Assembly: GCA_018398765.1 (NCBI GenBank)
Contig: JAHBMJ010005961.1
Location: 1-61,764, forward strand
DNA from: Chromera velia
Taxonomy: Eukaryota > Sar > Chromeraceae
DNA: 61,764 nt
Direction of reading: 5' to 3'
In this document: one piece after another, positions 45,980-56,280 of the stretch
How the letters are laid out: every line of letters starts with the position of its first letter
Numbering within the stretch: position 1 is the first letter of the stretch
Program-made: the position numbers and the translations under genes
The notes under the pieces: model-generated
The model's input: only the letters and a program-made list of their open reading frames with translations
Database searches by the model: none
What the model was told of the DNA's origin: nothing

Positions 45980-46014
45980 TTAGGTTAGGTTAGAGTAGGT
46001 TAGGTTAGGTTTGA
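45980..46014 (+). repeat. TTAGG-type short array (left of LTR element)
   Basis: Several TTAGG units with one GAGTA interruption precede the element at 46024. A similar array is at 49367-49384. Both are preceded by a related 80-bp block ending CAATTAGGTT (about 45915-45980 and 49297-49366). Confidence 0.7.
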
Positions 46015-46399
46015 TAAGAACCATGTTGGTGTATGATCAACTAGTGGGCTTAGCGGACAGATTCACGTACGTTGGACTCTATCAGTCAGGAGGAATGTCA
46101 GTCCAGTACCAAGTACAATCACTAGACAAAGACAACGATTACATTCTTTTGGATATGAGGATACACATCAATCGATCAGTCGCTGCATGCCAATAAATAC
46201 GATAGGCCCGCACGCATGCCATCCGGGGCCGACTAACAGGCACTGCAGGGGCGGCGTACTAGTTGCACCGCAAGGTACGAGGCTGATCCGTGACGCACAC
46301 AAGCATACACAAGCCAGACGTTAGGTATGAACCAGGATGGTTCATAACATACATCCCTTTTCTTTTTCTTTAAAATTCTTTCTTTCTTTTCCCTTTTTT

Positions 46400-46433
46400 T
46401 TTTCTTTTTTTTTTTTTTTTTTTTTTTTTTTTC
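46400..46433. repeat. Poly-T tract in the LTR element
   Basis: A run of about 30 T sits close to the left LTR, reading as poly-A/purine in the inferred coding orientation. Confidence 0.8.
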
Positions 46434-47353
46434 ATGGACGGCTGCGTTGTGAATACGAGTGACGAAAGAGATTGACTGATCAAGAGGAAACGTCCGAAAC
46501 GAAGGGAAAAGAAATGGAGGAAAACGCTTAAGTTAAACAGACTGGGGACCAGCGAAGGTCTCTCGTAGTGCAATCAGACCAAACGATGAGAAGGAGAGAC
46601 GGAGTGGCTGGCGATAGGAGGAAAGGATGAGGGCAAACGCAAAAGGAAATAGTCACACAATGACGAGGCTCTAAAGAAGATACAGAGGACAAATAAGGAG
46701 CAAGACGTTTTTCTGACTTTCTTTTCTCTTGAACTTTGGACCAGGTGTTCTCTTTCTCTTTCTCTGAAGACATGATAACAACACCAGACAAAAAGTAAGG
46801 TGGATATATGTAAAACGCGTGCTAATACAAGAGGAAATCGCTTATTACAGAGACAAAGGAGGAATATGCCGTTGGAAAAGAGGTCCGCACTGTGGGTGGC
46901 ACTGGAGACACAGACTGCTACACAGTAAAGGTCGCACTCAATGTACTGAACGCAGGCAGACCCGTAGAATCAGATACTCGAAAAAAAAACGAAAACAAAT
47001 CGGCTACCAAATCGACTTGTTAACAGAACGGTAAAATAAACAAAAGAAGACAAAAAAATTTTGCGCCTCTGACTTATTGACGGAGATACCGCAACACCTC
47101 TCGATTGATGCCCTTCCCCCCTCTTTGGCTCAATGCCGTCTGCCAGGAATCTCGAAAGGTTCCCTAGTACTGGTCGTCTGACTCTTAGATTGGGGGACCC
47201 CCAGGTTGAGGTAAAGGGGCATTCGGGGTCTCTGTTGTTTCTTCATGTTGCTTAGGGACATCCTCTGTCGGAGATGTAGAGGTGGCACAACCGGTAGGGT
47301 CACTTCGGAATTGCCACCAGTGTAATTTATTTACACCCCCTTTCTTCTTCGCC

Positions 47354-48363
47354 CTAGTTCTTCGCCTTACGAGCTTGTTGCTTTTCTGCTTTCTTCTGCC
47401 ATTTTAGAATGCACGTGGCAAAAGAAGAGGGAGGCAACGCTGTGCTGCTCATAGGCTCAGGCACAATCTGTTGGGTGGCTAGGAAGGGGGCACGGCTCTC
47501 GTCTCTCACGTGAGCGGTCGGAGACGGAGAGACAAACGCACTCTCAGTCATAGCTGCAGATGACTGTGCTAGTGGCACTGGTGGGTCCACCTGGTTATTT
47601 GGATTGGAAAGACTGGGAGAAGCTTACAATTTGGATTGACAAGCGGTTGCGGGTGCAGCAGAGACGGTGGAACAGTGAAGTCCTCTCCATCTTCATCAAC
47701 TGCAACAGGGGAGACGGCTTCAGGCTGGTCATCAGATCGGATACAACGAGGGACATCTTTGCATAGCAAAGGATCAGATGGGGCCCCTGCATTTGGGTGA
47801 CTTGTGTCAGGGCTGGAAGAGGAGGCAGGGATGCTTGCCTCTGGCTGGATTTCTTCTGGCACGCATGTTCGACTACGTACACGACGACGCGCACTAGGAC
47901 GCGCCTTCTTTTTTTTTTCCTTCGATTCCCCTTGGAGGGGAAGAGGGGTACTTTGCTGGGAGGGGGGGAAGACAAGATGCTCCTTCATGTGTGAGGGCAC
48001 CTCTTCTTTCACCTCAGTCGCCTCCTGGGGCACAAGAGATGGCTGCCCTGCCACGCTGTCACACCGGACAGGGGAATGTACAGGGCTGAGAGACGGGGTA
48101 GGGGCAAAGCCACGGCTACCTCTGTTCTCGGTTGCTGGGGGCTGCTCACACGCAGCATCAGAGGAAGAAAATTTAACAGAAGGAAGAGAAGGCATCACCT
48201 CGACCTCAACGACGGTGGAAAGAGATTCTGTACCAACTTGGGCAGGAGCTGGAAACTGGAGTCTATGGGGGGGGGCAGATGTTAAACAAAGAGGATCAAC
48301 ATAGGAGGGAAGGGTAGTCTCGTCTTTATCACCCCTATCTGCATCTGCAGTCTCGCCCTTCAC
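47354..48363 (-). pseudogene. Pro/Ser-rich Gag-like open frame, probably frameshifted
   Basis: A 264-codon open frame (48363-47569, first codon GTG, so the true start is uncertain) overlaps a second frame (47590-47354). Both are Pro/Ser/Glu-rich with a basic patch (KEKKKKARPSARRRVRSR). Position inside an LTR element suggests Gag or a captured sequence. The change of frame near 47580 and the lack of an ATG suggest decay. No known domain is recognised. Confidence 0.35.
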
Positions 48364-49387
48364 ATCCTTAACTGCTTCTGCAACACAGACGTCTTCAATG
48401 GTGGAAGAGGATGGGGCACAGGAACGCCGTTTTCTCTGGCGGGTCTTTAAATTTTCGGTTTTATCTTCGTCTCAACGCCGGAGCGGGCCATAAAGGAAGT
48501 CTTCTGCAAGATGTTCAAAAAATTTTTGGCCACACGGAGGAGGTCCAAGAACGTCCCCTCACACACGGTCACCGGAGAGAGCAGGACCAATGCACAGGCC
48601 TACTGTAGATTTCCTACAGACACTAAAACACGAGGAAGAATGGAAGTCATTTTCTTGAGGGAAATTTCAAAGGAGACGGGAAAAAGTCAGAGGATCAAAT
48701 TAAAATGGCCGAGTGCCCAAGAGATAAGAAGAGAGTGCCCAAGAGTGAAGCAATGGAAGATGCACCGATAAGAAACAGCGGGCCTTCAGGACGCGGCTCA
48801 GCTGCACTGCAAATCGGGCACACAACTCTGACTGCTCAATCAGATTACCTTCTATAGAGTCCTTCTGTTACGCCTACATAACCAGCTTTGCTACTATGAT
48901 ACCAACCATGTTGGTGTATGATCGACTAGTGGGCTTAGCGGACAGATTCATGTACGTTGGACTCTATCAGTCAGGAGGAATATCAGTCCAGTACCAAGCA
49001 CAATCACCAGACAAAGACAACGATCACATTCTTTTGGATGTGAGGATACACATCAATCGATCAGTCGCTGCATGCCAATGAATGCGATAGGCCCGCACGC
49101 ATACCATCCGGGGCCGACTGACAGGCACTGCAGGGGCGGCACACTGGTTGCACCGCAAAGTACGAGGCTGATCCGCGACGCACACAAGCATACATAAGCC
49201 AGACGTTAGGTATGAACTAGGGTGGTTCATAACAAGGTTAGTTTGAAGGCTTAGGTAACGTTAGGTTAAGGTTGGTGTAGATTGTACCAGATGTTGTTCT
49301 TTCTGCAATTGTCATCGATCATTTTTATATCTATACATTTCCATGGTCAGTACCAAAGTATCCAATTAGGTTAGGTTAGGTTAGAAT

Positions 49388-51068
49388 CGTAAAGTGGCAC
49401 CAACGAAGTCAAGTCAATCCATGCCAAGTCGAAGCTTCACGGCCAGCACGCAAAGCGAGCGCAGGTGATGCAAAAATGCATGCACATGCATGCAGCATGC
49501 ACGTTGGATCGATAGAGTATGCACAAATGCAATTAAGCAGAAAGTACTGCATCAAACCGGCCTATGTAGAGGCTAAGCAGCAAGACCATACATTCATACT
49601 CCTTTTGTTGATGAAGCCACGAGATCAAGATCAGATATACGTGAAGCTATAGTCTAGTACTGAATCGCTCTGACGCTCACTAGCTGTTGCTTCACGTGGT
49701 GTTGCTTCACGTGGTGCCGGCTCCCAGGAGCGACCGGGCAGCCTCATTCACTCTTTCACACTTACTCCCCCAACACAAAAGAATCTCGATCGGCAACTTG
49801 GTAGAAGGGACAGAGGTAGCTGCTCTTTGCATCTCTTCTAGTCACGACCTCATCTTGGTGCTTCACATTCCGGCTGTCACCAGTATCAACGATCACTTCA
49901 TCCACAAGGATGAGAACCACTTCCGAACATCTCCGTTCCCTCGGGGCATTTTGCCTCCCTTCCGCATGCCGGGGGGGAGTGGGATGCTTTTTGCCCCCCT
50001 AAAGCGGTGCATTTCCACAAAAAACTCGTTCTCATAATTAATAAAGAGTTAGAAGCTGAAACTTTGTGTAAAAAGACGTTGTAACGATAGAAAAAGACCT
50101 ATGGAACAGATTTTTTATATCATTTCTAGAAACATAGGCTGTCATACAAATTTTTTTATTTTGCAGTCATTTTTTAACGGTTTTTAACAGTAAGAAAAAT
50201 GGTATAAAACTCACAAAATTTGTATGGCAGCCTATATTTCTAGAAATGATATAAAAAATCCATTTCATAGGTCTTTTTCTATCGTTACAACGTCTTCTTA
50301 CACAAAGTTTCAGCTTCTAATAGTTCTTCCTTACCAATTATGAGAACGAGTTTTTTGCGGAAAAGCGCTGGTCTCCTATGCAGAGGGGGGGGCAAAAAGC
50401 ACCCCACTCGCCCCTGGCATGCATCGCTCTGGGAGCACTTCCCTTCCTTCTGGAAGTGGCAGGCCTGTATGTCAAATGGAACGCACTCCAGGTGGCTTGG
50501 TCTGTGCAGCTTTGTCTGAGCTTCTTCACCCGGAACCAGGCTTTTGTGCCGACTTCCACGTAAGAGTCGAACGCTCTCTCGCGATCTGTCACCTTCACTC
50601 TGGGACAGATTCTCATCTTCCTTCAAGACGTTCAACCAAGAAGGAGGGGACAAGACATGATGGGACGTAAGCAGCAAGACAAGCACGTGAAGTTTCTTGA
50701 ACACCAACATGGTGACGGGTTCCCTTCTATCTGCTACCGCTCATAAAGAAGGGAATAGCCGTAAAGTGGCACCAACGAAGTCAAGTCAATCCGTGCCAAG
50801 TCGAAGCTTCACGGCCTGCATGCAAAGCGAGCGCAGGTGACGCAAAAATGTATGTACATGCATGCAACATGCACGTTAGATCGATAGAGTATACATAAAT
50901 GCAATCAAGCAGAAAGTAGTGCATCAAACTGGCCTATCTAGAGGCTAAGCAGCGAGACTGTACATTCACACTCCTTCTGTCGATGAAGCCACGAGATCGA
51001 CATTAGATATAGGTGAAGCTATAGCCTAGTACTGAATCGCTCTGACGCTCACTAGCTGTTGCTTCACG
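49388..51068 (+). mobile_element. Small non-coding LTR element (TRIM-like), 1.7 kb
   Basis: Two 309-bp direct repeats (49388-49696, 50760-51068) enclose 1063 bp without a meaningful ORF. The LTRs begin CGTAAAGTGG and end GCTTCACG. The internal region begins TGG directly at the LTR end and TGGTGCCGGCTCCCAGG 15 bases further on, which looks like a primer binding site. AAAGAAGGGAATAG just before the right LTR is a polypurine tract. LTRs differ by roughly 5 percent. Flanks AGAAT and AAATC are not a clear target duplication. Confidence 0.75.
49966..50421. repeat. Imperfect palindrome inside the TRIM-like element
   Basis: The left arm (about 49966-50153) and the right arm (about 50216-50421) are reverse complements over about 190 bp with small indels (for example ATATCATTTCTAGAAACATA against its complement), separated by about 60 bp. 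Transcripts would form a long hairpin. Confidence 0.8.
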
Positions 51069-51633
51069 AAATCTGGTCACTACACAATATGTGTAAGTTA
51101 CTACTAGGATGTTTTGTCTATAGCGCTTACTAGTAGCGCTACCTACAAACTAGGCCTTGCATTATAAAATTAAAAAAAAAAGAAAAAATGAAGGTCTCAT
51201 TTTTTTTTTTTGAATTTTACAAAATTAAAGCTGTTAGTAAAGCACTTCAAACTGTGCGTGATCGAAGGTTATAAGAAATCTGAGACTCTGAGTTCAAATC
51301 TCTATTGCCGGCAGACCACTGAGATCAGCAATTGGCGGTAGCGATCGAAGGGTTGTTTTCTAGGTTGTTTTAGGTTGTTTTCGATCAGTAGAGATCACAA
51401 CCTTGCAATAATAATGAATTTAATGATCAATTTTCTATTGATTTTATTCCAAAATTCTAAAATTAAAAAAAAAAAAAATGAGGTCCTTAATTTTTTTTTT
51501 AAAAGAATTTTTTAGTGCAAGACCTTGCCTACAGCGCTACTACCTAAACTAAACGTGCTGATTAGCTTTTTAGGTTTTGTTTGAAATTATTCTATCTTTT
51601 TCCTATCAATTAATCAATCAATCAATCAATCAA
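51069..51633. other. AT-rich spacer, no gene
   Basis: It contains two related A-run/T-run pairs (near 51170-51220 and 51462-51505) and an (AATC)n run at 51611-51634. A GAGTTCAAATC string near 51290 recalls a tRNA T-loop but no cloverleaf could be built. Confidence 0.5.
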
Positions 51634-52022
51634 TCCCTGCAAAGACCTAGGAATTTAGACAGGAATTTAGAAGAATTTAGACAGGAATTTAGAGGAATTT
51701 AAAGGAATTTAGCTAGGAATCTAAAGGAATTTAGACCTTTAAATTCCTAAACTTTGGAGGTCAATTTCTTGTGAACTGTAATAAGTTAGAACTTGATATT
51801 GACGGTGCTTATAGACCTATATTAGACCTATGAGCACCGTTAATATCAAATTCCAACTCACCATAGTTCATAAGAAATCGACCTCTATGCAAAAATTGCT
51901 AAATTCCTCTAAATTCCTGTCTTTAAATTCCTTTAGATTCCTACGTAAATTCCTCTAAATTCTCTAAATTCCTGTCCAAATTCCTCTAAATTCCTGTCTA
52001 AATTCCTAGGTCCTTGCAGGGA
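51634..52022. mobile_element. Long foldback (MITE-like) made of GGAATTTAGA units
   Basis: The ends read ATCCCTGCAAAGACCTAGG and its complement CCTAGGTCCTTGCAGGGAT. Both arms, about 190 bp each, are built from repeats of (A)GGAATTTAGA, and the tip is a second perfect-looking stem (GACGGTGCTTATAG... CTATGAGCACCGTT). The whole 389 bp can fold into a single hairpin. (CAAT)n occurs outside both ends. Confidence 0.85.
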
Positions 52023-53686
52023 TCAAATTATATCAAATTGAATCAATCAATAATGATTAATTTTTACGTGAAAATTCGTCATGGTTGTGAATCTACGACA
52101 GAGTTTAATCAATCAATCAAATCAATCAAATCAAAAAAAGTTATAAACGTTTGAATAAATTTAATACTAGATTTAATAATTAAAAGAAAAGTCGTAAATT
52201 AATGTTATACATACAGTGTAAAACGTTTGTGTCTTGAAAAATTACAAGTATGTATATATGTTTTTACACACATTCATAGAACTCTCATAACCATGCAGAG
52301 TCATATTCAATATTGATTTCAAGTATTTTTGCGTATGGCATGTGCATGGAAGAATCCCGTGCTGGGCTGACCTGGATGGCGTTGTTGCCTTCCCGGCCAG
52401 ATGACATTGGCACGGATTCTGTCAGATGCTGATTGAAATTAAGACATTGAAACAGCTTGATCGAAACACTTCGGACATGCATGCAAACACGCACATCTGG
52501 GACGGACAGACACACAGACAATGGCAAACTAAAACAGATCGTCTGTCTGATTGAAGAGTCGATCAAGCGGCCCGGGGCCAAACACTTCGATCTTCCCTCG
52601 GAGGCTTCCGGAGAAGGAATGCGTTATTGATTTCATCACCCACTCACATTTTTCTTCGTCGGCTTTTCATTTGTTCTTCAAAGCCAGATCCAGTCTGTTC
52701 CTGGTACCTACAGTCCGTCTACTAACTTTCCATTACTATTGTGGATTCCCTCTCCCCCCTCCTCCCCCCTTACCGGGAGAGTCCCACAGTCAACCCATTT
52801 CTCCAGCACTGGCAAGAAGGAAAGGATAGAGAAGGAAGAAACGAAGAGCAGATGGGTGCCAAAATAGAGACGCCGATTCTCAGGCACACAGCCGAGCAAC
52901 CAGACGAAGAAGGGAAAGGCAGAAAAGAACAGCGAGACAGTCTGGTGCGCCTAGAGGCTGCAGGGTCCTTCAAAAGCAGACAGGCCTCTGAGCCGTCCCT
53001 CCCTTCCCTTCAGAATACAGGTAGGGAAGAGAAGGGAACAAGAAAGAAACGAAGAAACCGGGCAGAAACCTACCTACCTGTTGAAGGACCCCAATGCAGC
53101 GCGCAGCTCGTCCAAGTTCACTACACTGAGCGACCCCCCAGCTCTACTATCTCTTTCTTACGAGATCTCAATCAATCGTCTGATGGAACTAACCATCCAG
53201 CCAGAGAGAGACCGGCGTCAGACAGTAAGACTTCCAAGCACGCCAAAAAAGGAGGTAGCGCTGAACAGCTCACCAGAGAGAAGAGAAGAGAAAGAGAGAC
53301 AGAGGCCAAAGAAAGAAAGAGATAGTACCTTGACTTGAGCAAGCACGGAACGATTCGTTCGGACAGCTCTAGTGAGGTGAGGTAGGTACACGACGAGACG
53401 AGGAGGGACAGAAAGAAACTCATCAATGATCCTCCTCTTCCCTGTCTCTCTCCCCTCCTTCCCTCATTCCCACGTCCTTTCTGCAGCAGTCAATTGATCG
53501 ACAGACCCCCCCCTGCAGGCTCTCTGCATAGATAAACACCCATGCAGACTTCATTCATTCAGCCTACCAAAGAAAACAAGGGCAACCTCCTTCTCTCCCG
53601 TTTCCTTATCATCCCCCCCCGCGTACGGCTTGAGTCAGACAGACCGCGAGCGCTTTTTCTTCTACCCTCCCGGACTATCCTTCTGA
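52023..53686. other. Intergenic region, no convincing gene
   Basis: AT-rich to 52280, then mixed. A 194-codon frame at 52741-53325 begins without ATG and is low-complexity Lys/Arg/Glu. The right part is likely the 3' untranslated region of the DCP1-like gene. Confidence 0.5.
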
Positions 53687-55417
53687 CTACCTCTGCTGCT
53701 GCTGTTGCCGTCTCCGAATCAACACCTTCTCCATCGCTGCTTCCACCAACCTGTCAAACTCTGGAGACCGTCTCAACTCCTCCAACACCTCAGGCAACAG
53801 ATCGGCAGCAGAGGGCGCAAGAGCAGGGGGCAGAGACGAAGAGGAGATGGGGGCTGCCGTCAGCCCCCTGCTGGTCGTTGCTGCTGTCCCCGACCCTGCC
53901 ACCCCCACACCCAACCCACCTGTCTCTTTCTCTTTCTTCCCCTCTTTCGCACCTCCACTGAACAGGGAGGATGAACTGCCCACCCCCCGCTGCTTTAGAA
54001 GACTCATCAAAACGTCAGGAGAAGGAGACGGAGCAGGAGACGCAGGCGGACCATTGGAATCGGAAGCCCTCCTATCACGTTCCCGTTCCCATCCCGGAGG
54101 TGTCGCTGTCGATCCCCGAACTTTCCTTTGGGGTGTCGGCAAACCGGCCCCTGCAGTGGGACCGGCACTGGAGGCGCTGGCCCCCCCCCGCTGACTGAGG
54201 CCGCCGCTGGAGGCAGGAACCTGACCCCCCCCCCCACCTCGTAGAGACGACTGCGAAGGTGCTGCTGCTACTGCACTTCCTGTCTGTGCACCTGCAGCTG
54301 CACCCAGACCCCCATTCAGCATCGCTAGAATGGCAGAACCTCCCTCTGCCCCCCCCGCAAGAGGTTTCTCTCTCTCCCCTTCTTCTCCGCGCGACCCCGA
54401 ACCATTTGGTTGCCGCGCTTCTGCTGCTGCTGCTGCTGTTGTAGACTGGGGCACACGCCCTCCTGATGATCCACCCCCTGCACCGCTACCGACGGACTCT
54501 TTCCCTTTACTGCCCGCCTCCCCACCCGAAGCCGCTGCACGGTTGGGGGTCAAAGAGGACAGGGAGCCCCCCCCCAATAGGGTCAAAAGGCTCTCACGCT
54601 GACCTGCCCTCTCCTCCGCAGCAGACTCATCCCCCCCTGCAGGAACCGAAGACCCCGAAGGCATGCCGTGGCCATTGCGGAGTTCATCAGTTGGGGGAAC
54701 GTCAGGGGGCAGCCCCCTGGCAGGTGCTGCCGAACTGCCGCTTCCTCCCGCAGTGTCCCCTCCTTTGAGCAGCGCGAACAGCGCTGCACTGGAGGGGTTC
54801 TGGGGCTGTGGAGAGGGGGCAGTGACTGTTGGCGTCTGTGCCATTTCCATCTGCTTGCGTGTCTGTGGAGGGGTGCTCTGACGATCTTGCTGAAGCATGC
54901 GGAGAAGGTTTTTGCCCCCTTCTTCTTGGTTCTTCTTCTGACGCTCTTCCCGCTGCTTCTTTCCACACTTCAGACCATCCTCTGAAATGCCCCCCCCGGC
55001 ACCTGTGACAACTCGGACGATTTCAGCCCAGAAGCTCTGGAGGTTCTGGGTGTTCGCAAGATAGAGGCAGTAGGTTTGGGAATCTGGGGTCCCGGGAAAC
55101 GTACGAAGGAAGACGTAAGGAGCACTGATGGACCAGTCGCTCTCTCCATCCACAGGATGGAAGAAGTTGACCGCAGTGGCTGCCTGCGAACGTATGAGAA
55201 GCTTTGCGTAACTCTCACCGTTGGGTGCTTCTGCCTCTGCCAAACAAAGAGGACCCCCGTCACACTCAGTTGGCTTCCAACCTTTCTGCCCCTCACTGTT
55301 CTGAACAAGGAGATGCGCAAAGCCTGCGTCAAAGAGGACAGAGCGTACGTCAGGCCAAGCTATACGAAGGGCTTCGAGAAGGAGATCATCCTCCTCGTTT
55401 TCCTCCATCCGGAGCAT
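53687..55417 (-). CDS. DCP1-like mRNA decapping cofactor
   Basis: An open frame of 576 residues begins at the ATG at 55417 (MLRMEENEED; a second ATG at 55408). Residues 1-130 fit the EVH1-type fold of DCP1: a helix with PDVRSVLFDAGFAHLLV, a GWKPTECDGGPLCLAEA strand pair, a variable loop, APYVFLRTF, YCLYLANTQNLQSFWAEIVR. DCP1 activates the DCP2 pyrophosphatase that removes mRNA caps in P-bodies. The middle 350 residues are Ser/Gly/Ala/Gln/Pro-rich and disordered, as in many DCP1s, with repeated short units (ALFALLKGG, LLTLLGGG, AILAMLNGG, VLMSLLKQRG) that could be short helical binding motifs. A C-terminal LLPEVLEELRRSPEFDRLV helix may correspond to the DCP1 trimerisation helix. No intron is needed. 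The family call is from pattern memory and moderately sure. Confidence 0.6.
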   Translation of the reverse strand: MLRMEENEEDDLLLEALRIAWPDVRSVLFDAGFAHLLVQNSEGQKGWKPTECDGGPLCLAEAEAPNGESYAKLLIRSQAATAVNFFHPVDGESDWSISAPYVFLRTFPGTPDSQTYCLYLANTQNLQSFWAEIVRVVTGAGGGISEDGLKCGKKQREERQKKNQEEGGKNLLRMLQQDRQSTPPQTRKQMEMAQTPTVTAPSPQPQNPSSAALFALLKGGDTAGGSGSSAAPARGLPPDVPPTDELRNGHGMPSGSSVPAGGDESAAEERAGQRESLLTLLGGGSLSSLTPNRAAASGGEAGSKGKESVGSGAGGGSSGGRVPQSTTAAAAAEARQPNGSGSRGEEGEREKPLAGGAEGGSAILAMLNGGLGAAAGAQTGSAVAAAPSQSSLRGGGGGQVPASSGGLSQRGGASASSAGPTAGAGLPTPQRKVRGSTATPPGWERERDRRASDSNGPPASPAPSPSPDVLMSLLKQRGVGSSSSLFSGGAKEGKKEKETGGLGVGVAGSGTAATTSRGLTAAPISSSSLPPALAPSAADLLPEVLEELRRSPEFDRLVEAAMEKVLIRRRQQQQQR

Positions 55418-56280
55418 CTTTAAAGAGGAAGGAAACACAGAAAAATAGGAAACCAAAGAGACTGATCACGCAAAGAGTCAAAACTCGGGACAGTGTGGCC
55501 CTGAATTAAGCAGTTGACCCGACTGGCAACTGTGTGAGAGAAATTCCAGAGAAGTACTTTGTGGTTCAAGGGAAGCTTGCAGTAGCCTCCAAATTTTTGA
55601 ACACCTTCACGTGCAATTGATCTGTGCGCACTGGACAAGCTCGATCAGTCAATGATCTCTTTTCGGCTGTCGCAAAGGATTTCACGGTTGAAGCAATCCG
55701 AGAAATCAGTTTGTCTGTGGCTGTGAAACGGTAGGCTTTGTGAGGGAGTCTTGTGGTACCACTTGAGTAACTGGCTTCCAATCAGTTCGTTTTCCTTCCC
55801 CGGCCCTTTCATCGCGGAGTCAATTTATGCATATGGCGTCCATGTGGCGGCGCCATGGCGGCGCCTGGCACATGCATGTCGCATGCTTGCAACGTCCAAG
55901 CGGCGCCGCATGCTTGCAACACTTAACTAACCACAACATGCGCATACGTACGTGCATCTGCGCAACACTTCGACATCATACAATTGTAACGGCGAGCATG
56001 AAGTTGTACGAACGAAAAACTGCAATGATGCAATTTGATTCCGTCTTCCAAACACATGCACCAGAGCGTGTAGGTTGACAGGCATTTGTAGTGACCACAA
56101 TGGATTCATAATTGCCCCCTTGATCTCCAGTCCCGTACAAGTTCGTACAAAACATCTACTGTTGCACAATATATAAAGAAAGGTTCGCTCTCTAATTCAA
56201 TTGTGTTGCTTCGGAACAGGTGACTCTTGAGCCGAGACCTTGCAAAAAAGGTCCCTTTTGCTTTGTAGTCTCCAGCCAGA
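55418..56280. promoter_or_regulatory. Divergent promoter region (DCP1-like / coiled-coil genes)
   Basis: This 863-bp spacer separates two genes transcribed away from each other. It contains GGCGCC-ATGGC-GGCGCC at 55849-55865, a duplicated GCATGCTTGCAAC (55881-55893 and 55909-55921), and GGCGCCGCATG at 55902-55912, which is also upstream of RPC2. Confidence 0.45.

Larger units (their letters stand above)
46024..49234 (-). mobile_element. LTR retrotransposon with TG...CA ends, no pol
   Basis: Two 326-bp direct repeats (46024-46349, 48909-49234) with canonical TGTT...AACA ends enclose 2.56 kb. A purine-rich tract on the minus strand (46350-46370, GGGATGTA side) next to the left LTR indicates minus-strand orientation. 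The stretch after the right LTR on that strand starts TGGTTGGTATCATAG, a possible but unmatched primer site. The LTRs differ at more than a dozen sites, mostly transitions. No reverse transcriptase or integrase motif is seen. No target duplication is visible (AACCA left, AGGTT right). Confidence 0.75.

Noticed and set aside
51240..51345. Possible tRNA gene (GAGTTCAAATC T-loop-like string)
   Set aside because: No D-arm, anticodon arm or acceptor stem could be paired.
52741..53325. 194-codon frame rich in Lys/Arg/Glu
   Set aside because: No ATG start, low complexity, no splice context; probably 3' flank of the DCP1-like gene.
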